A stretch of DNA of 49,414 nt, from assembly GCF_017676365.1 (NCBI RefSeq), contig NZ_JADKMA010000029.1, positions 1 through 49,414 on the forward strand, read 5' to 3'. The stretch is from Streptomyces oryzae (GTDB lineage Bacteria; Actinomycetota; Actinomycetes; Streptomycetales; Streptomycetaceae). Positions within the stretch are counted from its first letter, which is position 1. The number at the start of each line of letters is the position of its first letter. The notes below the pieces were generated by a model, which was given only the letters and a program-made list of their open reading frames with translations, was not told where the DNA came from and did not search any database. This document shows positions 43,083 to 49,414 of this stretch, one piece after another. The translations under genes and the position numbers were made by a program.

Positions 43083-45518
43083 GGACTGAGCGGCCCGGAC
43101 CCGGGAGCCGTTCTCCGAGCGGTCCTGCCGGGGTTCGGGCTGCCGCGGCACGCCCTCGGTGCGCTCGCCGGACCGCCGGGAGCGGGCCTTGAGGCGGGCC
43201 AGCAGTCCGGCGCGTTCCTCGGCGAAGGCCGGGTCCGCCTGGTAGTCGCCGTGCGCCAGGATCGGCTCGGGCAGCGGCAGTTCGCGGGTACGGCCGTAGA
43301 CGAGGGGATCGTGCAGCGGGCCGCGGTCCACGCCCCGGCACTCCTCGGGCGGGCCCGGCTCGGGTGTATCGGCGGTCTCGGGCCGGATGGGGCCGCCGAT
43401 CGGGTCGGTCAGCCGCCACAGGTTGCGCCAGCACTCCAGACCGCCGTGCAGCGCGGCGAGCCGGTGCGGCCCGAAGTAGGCGGGGAACCAGCGCCCGTAG
43501 AGCCGCTCCAGCGGTGACCCGTAGGTGAGCAGCGCGATCTGGCGGCGGGTGCCGGGGTCCAGCTGCCAGACGGCCGCGGCGGCCAGCACGCTGCCCTGTG
43601 AGTGGCCGGAGATCACCAGTTGCCGTTCCGGCTGCCGGTCGGTCCACATCGCCATCCGCCAGGCCAGGTCGGGCACGGCGCGCTCGGCGTAGCAGGGCGG
43701 CGCGAACGGGTGGGCGCAGCGCGGCCAGAAGGTGCCCACGTCCCACAGGATGCCGATGGTGCGGCGGGCCGAGGCGTCCTTGTAGGCGCGGCGGCTCCAG
43801 GCGAGCAGCAGCACGAAGGCGAAGCCGACCAGCCAGGAGCCGAGGGTCTGCACGGTGTCGGCGAACCCCGCGACGACGTCGGGCGCACCGTTGGTCGCCT
43901 CCCCTGGAACCTGTCCCGTCCACAGGGTGCCGACCACCGCGACGCCGCCGAGGACGAGCGTGGCGGCGGCCACGGTCGCGATCAGCCAGGGCGCCCGGTC
44001 GGTGAGTCCGGCCCTGGCGATCGCCGACGCGATCCGCCGGGACCGGGACTCGTCGGGCACGACCCCTGGATAGCCGGCCGCCACGTCGTCGGTGAGCCGG
44101 CGTGCGTCGCGCCAGACGCGGAACGCGAACCAGCAGGCCAGCAGCAGCACCAGGGCCAGCAGGACGGGGATGATGGACGCCTGCCAGGTCAGGACGGTGG
44201 GTGGCCCTTCGATGTCGCCGCCGCCGTGGCCGGGCGTGCCGGACCCGTCCAGCCAGTCGCCGACCCGCTGGGAGACGCCGCCGGAGAGCAGGCCGCCCAG
44301 TGCGCAGGCCAGCATGCCCACCGCGGCGGAGGCCAGCCCGCCCAGCGCGGTGCGGGGCACCCGCGTGACGCGGTGCAGCCGCAGTCCGAGCACGCCGAGC
44401 GCGACCACGAGCGTGCCCTGGAGCACCGCGATGACGCTGAACGTCTCGTCGCCCGGGAGCGTGCCACGGGAGGTCCAGCCGGACCGGCTCCAGCCGCTGT
44501 GCACAACGGCGAGCAGCAGCACGGCGAGGGCGGCGCCGGGCAGCGCTGTCACGGCGAGGGAGTCGGACCTATGGTCCGGTTCGCTCTCCTTGCGGCCCCT
44601 GCGGCAGACGACGAACAGCGCCCAGGCGGCACCGACCAGCACCAGGCCCTCCAGCAGCCGCCCGCAGGCCTCCAGCACGGCACTGCCGCCGGGGCCCCGG
44701 TCGTGGCGGGTGGTGGCGGCGGTGAGTGCGGCGGCGACGGTCAGAAAGCCGATCGCGGTGTGCGCGGCCCGCAGCCGGGCGACGAGGCGCTTGCCGTACC
44801 AGAAGCCGGGCAGTGACAGCGGCGCGCGTCCGTCGGCTTCCGGCGCGTCCTCGGGGACGGTGCCCTCCAGCGGCGGCTGGGACTCGTACGCGCTCCAGGT
44901 GCGGTGCGAGAGCCACCACAGCAGTGCGACCACAGCGGCGGGCAGCACCGCAGCCAGCGCCAGCCTGCGGCCCGGCTGGCTCCACCAGCCGCCGGAGGCG
45001 CCGGGCTGCCGCGGCGCCGTCATGAACGCCAGCCAGGAGCGGTCCTGGCCGCAGCGCGCGGCTCCGGCGCACTGCCAGGCGATCAGGTCCAGCGCGACCT
45101 CGCAGACCGCCGCGACCAGCAGCACGGTCAAGGAGAGCGCGATCAGCCGGACCAGGAGGCCGTGCAGCCGTACGGTGCGGCAGCGGCCCAGGGAGGCGGG
45201 CCGCGTCCAGTGCGCGAGGTTGGCCACCATGAACGGCAGCAGTATCAGCCACAGGGCGCGTGCCCCGTTGCCCGAGGTGAGGTTGGACCAGCAGTACGCC
45301 TCGGGTACCGGCTCGCCCGTGTGGTCCTCCGGGTGCTGCTCGGCGTCCTTGTCGTCGGCACGGCGGTGGACCGCCGCCGTGCTGTCCCCCGTGATGCGCA
45401 CGGTGCGCGGGTCGCCGAGCATTTCGGCGGGAGTGGTTCCCCCCACTCCGTGTACGAGCAGTTCGAGCGCGAGTCCCGGCTTTCCGGGCGCGCCATCGGG
45501 TGCGTGGTCTGACGGCAC
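43059..45518 (-). CDS. Large membrane protein with split alpha/beta-hydrolase motifs
   Basis: An 819-residue protein. Near the N-terminus (about residues 18-28) is 'ELLVHGVGGTTPAEML', an oxyanion-type HG motif of alpha/beta hydrolases. A central region of roughly 480 residues then contains about ten membrane helices. After it comes a soluble C-terminal domain with the nucleophile elbow 'LVISGHSQGSVLAAAAVWQL' and 'LLTYGSPLERLYGRWFPAYFG', typical of class-3-like lipases. The last 60 residues are Arg/Glu-rich. It may be a lipase or esterase whose fold is interrupted by a membrane unit. GTG at 45518 is preferred for its GGGGGAAG site; the frame extends to 45581. Confidence 0.75.
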   Translation of the reverse strand: MPSDHAPDGAPGKPGLALELLVHGVGGTTPAEMLGDPRTVRITGDSTAAVHRRADDKDAEQHPEDHTGEPVPEAYCWSNLTSGNGARALWLILLPFMVANLAHWTRPASLGRCRTVRLHGLLVRLIALSLTVLLVAAVCEVALDLIAWQCAGAARCGQDRSWLAFMTAPRQPGASGGWWSQPGRRLALAAVLPAAVVALLWWLSHRTWSAYESQPPLEGTVPEDAPEADGRAPLSLPGFWYGKRLVARLRAAHTAIGFLTVAAALTAATTRHDRGPGGSAVLEACGRLLEGLVLVGAAWALFVVCRRGRKESEPDHRSDSLAVTALPGAALAVLLLAVVHSGWSRSGWTSRGTLPGDETFSVIAVLQGTLVVALGVLGLRLHRVTRVPRTALGGLASAAVGMLACALGGLLSGGVSQRVGDWLDGSGTPGHGGGDIEGPPTVLTWQASIIPVLLALVLLLACWFAFRVWRDARRLTDDVAAGYPGVVPDESRSRRIASAIARAGLTDRAPWLIATVAAATLVLGGVAVVGTLWTGQVPGEATNGAPDVVAGFADTVQTLGSWLVGFAFVLLLAWSRRAYKDASARRTIGILWDVGTFWPRCAHPFAPPCYAERAVPDLAWRMAMWTDRQPERQLVISGHSQGSVLAAAAVWQLDPGTRRQIALLTYGSPLERLYGRWFPAYFGPHRLAALHGGLECWRNLWRLTDPIGGPIRPETADTPEPGPPEECRGVDRGPLHDPLVYGRTRELPLPEPILAHGDYQADPAFAEERAGLLARLKARSRRSGERTEGVPRQPEPRQDRSENGSRVRAAQSEPGRPEA

Positions 45519-45747
45519 TGTGCTTCCCCCGAGTCCCCCGAACGGTGTGTCAGCTAGGTGTCGGCTCCGTAGGGACAGCATCTCCGCCGGGCCCGCCGCT
45601 GTGCCAGCCCCTCAAGGGTGAAGGTGGGGTGCGGAGTGCTCGGCAGGGACAGCGGCGCGCCCCTTGTGCGCGTGGCAGGATGACCCCACCGGCGGCCTCC
45701 CCCACAGCCCCGAGAAACCGGTCAGGAAAGGAACGGAGACAGCGGTA

Positions 45748-46629
45748 GTGAGCGACAACCAGAACCTCCTCGCCGAGCAGCGGCGCGCGCTGATCCTGGA
45801 GGAGGTACGGCGCAGGGGCGGGGCGCGGGTCAACGAGCTGACCCGGAAGCTGTCGGTCTCGGACATGACGGTGCGGCGCGATCTGGACGCGCTGGCGCGG
45901 CAGGGTGCCTTGGAGAAGGTGCACGGAGGTGCCGTACCGGTCGCCGAGGCGAGCACCCACGAGCCCGGGTTCGAGGCGAAGTCCTCCCTGGAGCTGAGCG
46001 CGAAGGAGGACATCGCGCGTGCGGCGGCCACCATGGTGCAGCCAGGCACCGCGATCGCGCTGTCAGGTGGTACGACGACGTTCGCGCTGGCGCGGCATCT
46101 GCTGGACGTGCCGAACCTGACGGTGGTCACCAACTCGGTGCGGGTCGCCGATGTCTTCCACTCCGCGCAGCGCGCGGGCGCCGGGGCCACGGGGAACCGT
46201 CCCGGTGCGGCGACCGTGGTGCTGACGGGCGGAGTGCGCACGCCCTCGGACTCGCTGGTGGGCTCGGTCGCGGACGCGGCCATCAGGGCGCTGCACTTCG
46301 ACGCGCTGTTCCTGGGGGTGCACGGCATATCGGTGGAGGCCGGGCTGTCCACGCCCAATCTGGCTGAGGCGGAGACGAACCGGCACTTCGTGGGCTCGGC
46401 GCGCCGGGTGATCGTGGTCGCCGACCACACCAAGTGGGGGACGGTGGGGCTGAGTTCGTTCGCCTCCCTCGAGCAGGTGGACGCGCTGGTGACGGACAGC
46501 GGGATGCCGCTGGAGGCGCGTGCGGAGATCCGGGACCACCTGCCGGAGCTGGTGGTGGCCGGTGAGACCGGGGAGCAGGACGCCGAGGGCCTGTCCGACA
46601 TCAGGGCCGAGGGCCTGTCCGGCGGTTAG
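45748..46629 (+). CDS. DeoR-family transcriptional regulator
   Basis: A 293-residue regulator. The DeoR helix-turn-helix is 'RRALILEEVRRRGGARVNELTRKLSVSDMTVRRDLDAL' (in parts, residues 10-50), followed by the linker 'GALEKVHGGAVP'. The C-terminal sugar-phosphate-binding domain has 'IALSGGTTTFALARHL', 'LTVVTNSVRVADV', 'DALFLGVHGISVEAGLSTPNLAEAETNRHF' (in parts) and 'VVADHTKWG'. Such repressors respond to phosphorylated sugars. GTG at 45748 lies after GGAAAGGAACGGAG. No sugar operon is adjacent, so the regulon is unknown. The C-terminus carries a repeated GLS-type tail. Confidence 0.92.
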   Translation: MSDNQNLLAEQRRALILEEVRRRGGARVNELTRKLSVSDMTVRRDLDALARQGALEKVHGGAVPVAEASTHEPGFEAKSSLELSAKEDIARAAATMVQPGTAIALSGGTTTFALARHLLDVPNLTVVTNSVRVADVFHSAQRAGAGATGNRPGAATVVLTGGVRTPSDSLVGSVADAAIRALHFDALFLGVHGISVEAGLSTPNLAEAETNRHFVGSARRVIVVADHTKWGTVGLSSFASLEQVDALVTDSGMPLEARAEIRDHLPELVVAGETGEQDAEGLSDIRAEGLSGG

Positions 46630-46678
46630 GCTGGGTGGGCTCCGCACGTCCGTTCGCGTACTGCAGGGGGTCGTTCCC

Positions 46679-47167
46679 ATGGCACGTCGACTGTCGGCAC
46701 GGCAACTGCGTCCTGTAGGGCTCGACTTCGCCGATACCGCGCCACTGCGGCTCTCCTTCACCGCGGACCTGGGGGTTGCGGTCGAGCGGGTGTACGTGGC
46801 GCTGGCCGACGAGTTGGAGGTGTGGCCGCGCTGGTTCACCGCGGTCACCGAGCTGCGGCCGACCGCTGGAGGGAAGGGCCGGGAGGTGCGGCTGAAGGGC
46901 GGCGGCTTCTTCGAGGAGACGGTGCTGGCAGCGCTCCCCGGCGAGCAGTACGCCTACCGGATCGACCGCACCAACGCCCCCGGCCTTCGCGCCATGGTGG
47001 AGGACTGGCATCTCGCCGTCCCGCCGGCCGGTGGCGCCCGGGTGCGCTGGACGATGGCCGTGGACGGCACCCCGGCGCTGCGTACGGTGCTGCGGCTGGG
47101 CAGGGCCGGGCTCGGGGTCTCCTTCAGGGACGCGATGCGGAAGCTGGAGCGCAGACTCCGCCCGTGA
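46679..47167 (+). CDS. SRPBCC family protein
   Basis: A 162-residue protein of the START/Bet v 1-like (SRPBCC) fold: 'LRLSFTADLGVAVERVYVALADELEVWPRWFTAV' (in parts) at the beginning, a central 'GGGFFEETVLAALPGEQYAYRI' and 'ARVRWTMAVDGTPALRTVLRLG' followed by a C-terminal helix. The family binds hydrophobic ligands in a cavity. No catalytic residues can be assigned. ATG at 46679 has AGGGGGT upstream. It follows the DeoR gene by 49 bp and may be cotranscribed. Confidence 0.82.
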   Translation: MARRLSARQLRPVGLDFADTAPLRLSFTADLGVAVERVYVALADELEVWPRWFTAVTELRPTAGGKGREVRLKGGGFFEETVLAALPGEQYAYRIDRTNAPGLRAMVEDWHLAVPPAGGARVRWTMAVDGTPALRTVLRLGRAGLGVSFRDAMRKLERRLRP

Positions 47168-47197
47168 GCGCCGCGGCGTAGCGCTGCGACCGGCCGC

Positions 47198-48337
47198 CTA
47201 CGAAGGCTCCGTCCACTCCCCCGTTGCCAGGAAGTGCTCCAGCGTGCGCGTGTACGGGCCGATGTCCAACTGCTGTGCGGCGAGCCAGGCGTCCGAGTAG
47301 TACTTGTCCAGGTACCTCTCGCCGGGGTCGCAGAGCAGAGTGACGACGCTGCCCCGCTCACCGGCGGCCAGCATCTCGGCGACGATCCGCAGACTGCTCC
47401 ACAGCCCGGTGCCGGTGGAGCCGCCCGCCTTGCGTCCCAGCACCCGGTCGAGCGTGCGTACGGCGGCCACGCTGGCGGCGTCCGGCACCTTCATCATCCG
47501 GTCGATGGCGCCCGGTACGAAGCTGGGCTCCATACGGGGCCGTCCGATGCCCTCGATCCGGGAGCCGGTCTCGCTGGTGGCGTCCGGGTCACCGCGCGTC
47601 CAGCCGTCGAAGAAGCAGGAGTTCTCCGGGTCGGGGACGCACACCCGGGTGTCGTACTGCATGTAGCGGATGTAGCGCGCGAAGGTGGCCGAGGTGCCGC
47701 CGGTGCCCGCGGTGGCGACGATCCAGGCGGGCTCCGGGTAGCGCTCGCGGCAGAGCTGCTGGTAGACGGACTCGGCGATGTTGTTGTTGCCGCGCCAGTC
47801 GGTGGCCCGTTCGGCGTAGGTGAACTGGTCCATGAAGTGGCCGCCGGTCTCGGCTGCGAGCCGCGCGGAGACCTCGTAGACGGTGCGGGGGTCGTCCACC
47901 AGATGGCAGGTGCCGCCCTGGAACTCGATCAGCCGGGTCTTCTCGCTGCTCGTCGTGCGCGGCATCACGGCGATGAACGGCACGCCGATCAGCTTGGCGA
48001 AGTACGCCTCGCTCAGTGCCGTGGAGCCGCTGGACGCCTCGATGACGGGGCGGCCCGGACGGATCCACCCGTTGCACAGGGCGTAGAGGAACAGCGAGCG
48101 CGCCAGGCGGTGTTTGAGGCTGCCCGTGGGGTGGGTCGACTCGTCCTTGAGATACAGGTCGATACCCCACTCCTCGGGGAGCGGGAAGGCCAGCAGGTGG
48201 GTGTCGGCGCTACGGCCGCTCTCGGCCCGCACCTTGCGTACCGCCTCCTTCAGCCAGCCGCGGTGGTCCGGGTCGCTGCGGTCCACGTCCTGGGTGGGGA
48301 GGTCCGGGACGGGAGGGGCGGGTTCGGTCGTGCTCAC
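47198..48337 (-). CDS. PLP-dependent cysteine synthase family protein, Cds1-like cysteine desulfhydrase
   Basis: A 379-residue fold-type II PLP enzyme. Lys75 in 'HPTGSLKHR' is the Schiff-base lysine, '[19 protein letters not shown]' the substrate loop, and '[18 protein letters not shown]' the phosphate-binding loop. The opening '[20 protein letters not shown]' and '[13 protein letters not shown]' match the mycobacterial Rv3684 (Cds1) type, which has cysteine desulfhydrase activity giving H2S, pyruvate and ammonia. Cysteine or cystathionine-related activity is inferred. GTG at 48337 has no ribosome site, but a TATGAT -10 box lies just upstream, so the mRNA may be leaderless. Confidence 0.85.
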   Translation of the reverse strand: MSTTEPAPPVPDLPTQDVDRSDPDHRGWLKEAVRKVRAESGRSADTHLLAFPLPEEWGIDLYLKDESTHPTGSLKHRLARSLFLYALCNGWIRPGRPVIEASSGSTALSEAYFAKLIGVPFIAVMPRTTSSEKTRLIEFQGGTCHLVDDPRTVYEVSARLAAETGGHFMDQFTYAERATDWRGNNNIAESVYQQLCRERYPEPAWIVATAGTGGTSATFARYIRYMQYDTRVCVPDPENSCFFDGWTRGDPDATSETGSRIEGIGRPRMEPSFVPGAIDRMMKVPDAASVAAVRTLDRVLGRKAGGSTGTGLWSSLRIVAEMLAAGERGSVVTLLCDPGERYLDKYYSDAWLAAQQLDIGPYTRTLEHFLATGEWTEPS

Positions 48338-48343
48338 GGGCCG

Positions 48344-48349
48344 ATCATA
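48344..48349 (-). promoter_or_regulatory. Candidate -10 box TATGAT for leaderless transcript
   Basis: TATGAT on the minus strand ends 6 bp before the GTG at 48337. Transcription would begin at or next to the start codon, which has no Shine-Dalgarno sequence. No good -35 box is visible. Confidence 0.4.
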
Positions 48350-48471
48350 GAGGGGGCAGGTAGACAGGCCCGGACATGGGCATGCTCCCCGCGAGGGGTG
48401 GCGTTCTCCGGGGTGTACGGGCACCGTTCGGGGGTACCCCTGCTCGGCAGGACCGTGGGAGGCGGTGTGTA

Positions 48472-48783
48472 GTGGCGGAGCCGGAGTTCGACGCGACTGG
48501 GGTTGGGATAAGCCGGATGCTTCGCTCACTCACCCGGGCCGGCCATGTGCTGGTGCGGGACGGCGAGCTGGTGCTGATGACCAGCTACGGCAGTGAGATC
48601 GACAGCGCGCCGGTCGACGAGGTGCGGATCAGCGGCTATGGGATGCGCGATCAGGCACTGGCGACACTGCGCGGCAGAAGCTATCTGCTGCGGCTCGGGC
48701 TGAGGCACCGGGAGGGGCTGCTGTCGGCCGTGCGTACGGCGCGCGCGAAGGCCGCCGCCGAGCGCGGTGTCCTCGGCAGATGA
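48472..48783 (+). CDS. Small protein of unknown function
   Basis: A 103-residue soluble protein. Its central part '[32 protein letters not shown]' looks like an edge-strand-rich domain and the C-terminal third is helical and basic ([15 protein letters not shown]). I do not recognise the family. GTG at 48472 is preferred because GGGAGG lies 9 bp upstream (48457-48462); ATG at 48517 would give 88 residues. It precedes the RsbW-like kinase gene by 144 bp on the same strand. Confidence 0.6.
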   Translation: MAEPEFDATGVGISRMLRSLTRAGHVLVRDGELVLMTSYGSEIDSAPVDEVRISGYGMRDQALATLRGRSYLLRLGLRHREGLLSAVRTARAKAAAERGVLGR

Positions 48784-48870
48784 GCCGGCGCCAAGCCGCT
48801 GTGTGACCGCGTCGTCGCTGAGCGTTTGCACCTCTGCTCGTCCGCTCGCATCCTGGCTCTGTAGCACACG

Positions 48871-48880
48871 TCACATGTGA
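48871..48880. promoter_or_regulatory. 10-bp palindrome TCACATGTGA
   Basis: A perfect palindrome 47 bp upstream of the RsbW-like gene start. It lies where a promoter or operator would be expected, but its spacing does not match BldD or CRP consensus sites. Confidence 0.3.
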
Positions 48881-48927
48881 TCCGTCCCCGCCCTCCCCGG
48901 GCGGCCCCTCGTGAGGGAGTCACAGTC

Positions 48928-49414
48928 GTGATCAGTCCACCGAGCAGCACGAGCAAGCACAGCACCCCGGCGCGCCACTGTGCCATGGAGTTCCAGGCGC
49001 TGCCCTCGCGCATAGGCCAGGTACGCAGGATCATCTCCGCGCAGCTGCGGCACTGGCGTCTGGACGCCCTGGCAGACGCCACAGCGCTGGGGCTGACCGA
49101 GTTGCTGGCCAACGTCCACCGGCACGCGGCCCCCGAGGGGCGCGCGGGCGACGGTCACGCGCCGGCCGACAAGCACTGCACCGTTGAGCTGTCCCTGGCG
49201 TGGAACAGGCTCACGGTCTCCGTACACGACCACGATCCCCGGCTGCCCCAGGTGCACGGCTCGGCCACGCACGAGCAGCTGTCCACCAGCGGGCGGGGGC
49301 TGGCACTGGTGGCGTCCATCAGCGAGAGCTGGGGGATGCGCACCCAGCCCGACGGCTCCGGGAAGACCGTGTGGTTCTCCCTCCCCGTCCCCGCGCCCGT
49401 CGACCCGGCGCCCC
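48928..49414 (+). CDS. RsbW-like ATP-binding protein (3' end off right edge)
   Basis: At least 162 residues are visible with no stop before the edge. It is a single HATPase_c domain of the anti-sigma kinase type found in many copies in Streptomyces: 'FQALPSRIGQVRRIISAQLRHWRL' (in parts), N-box 'LGLTELLANVHRHA', and G-box 'STSGRGLALVASISESWG', ending 'GKTVWFSLPVP'. Members bind ATP and either phosphorylate an antagonist or act as stand-alone regulators. GTG at 48928 lies 9 bp after GAGGGAG; ATG further in is an alternative. After 'WFSLPVP' only a short tail is expected. Confidence 0.85.
   Translation, partial: MISPPSSTSKHSTPARHCAMEFQALPSRIGQVRRIISAQLRHWRLDALADATALGLTELLANVHRHAAPEGRAGDGHAPADKHCTVELSLAWNRLTVSVHDHDPRLPQVHGSATHEQLSTSGRGLALVASISESWGMRTQPDGSGKTVWFSLPVPAPVDPAP

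Overview
The base composition (very GC-rich, third codon positions nearly all G or C), frequent GTG starts and gene content point to an actinomycete, almost certainly Streptomyces or a close relative: SpoIIE-type phosphatases, RsbW-like kinases, a DUF1876 protein, a DUF6643-like protein, EshA-like family 2B encapsulins and an Rv1733c-type membrane protein. No rRNA, tRNA, IS element or CRISPR array was seen. Both edges cut a gene.

Layout. 1-4584: a FadR-type regulator (cut at the left edge), small membrane and stress-type proteins, a site-2 protease with CBS domains and an MBL-fold protein. 4581-9663: two divergent SpoIIE-type phosphatase genes. One is a rare fusion of a complete Na+/proline symporter to PAS, GAF, phosphatase and anti-sigma kinase-like domains. 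9859-11637: a divergent MmyB-like XRE regulator and SDR pair with palindromes between them. 11753-13378: a deletion scar (two truncated convergent genes, one also frameshifted) and a gene-poor stretch. 13379-15698: dhaKLM, PEP-dependent dihydroxyacetone kinase. 15683-18326: a winged-helix gene with an Arg/Asp tetrapeptide-repeat tail, then, reading the other way, an 18-bp gene for the pentapeptide MRYFY followed by a cytochrome P450. This is the layout of a minimal biarylitide-type RiPP cluster and is the best candidate for a little-described system here.

18419-26419: NUDIX hydrolase, small membrane protein, a DesK/NarL-type two-component pair facing an ABC exporter operon, a PH-domain membrane protein and a glutamate racemase homologue. 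26550-30144: HpnB-like glycosyltransferase, double-TerD protein and a disordered Pro/Gln-rich protein behind a structured leader. 30259-36130: a two-carbon metabolism block (DUF779 protein, aldehyde dehydrogenase, GAF-domain activator, phosphoketolase). 36191-39066: two tandem encapsulin shell genes with cyclic-nucleotide-binding-like insertions and no recognisable cargo gene beside them. 39633-49414: Rv1733c-like protein, beta-helix/AAA+ fusion, a membrane protein whose alpha/beta-hydrolase motifs are split between its two ends, DeoR regulator, SRPBCC protein, Cds1-like PLP enzyme, a small unknown protein and an RsbW-like kinase cut by the right edge.

Functional themes are signal-dependent partner switching (three genes with phosphatase and/or RsbW-like domains), PTS-linked and C2 carbon metabolism, protein compartments, and a minimal peptide-modifying unit. 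All functions are read from sequence motifs recalled from known families; no database search was possible.
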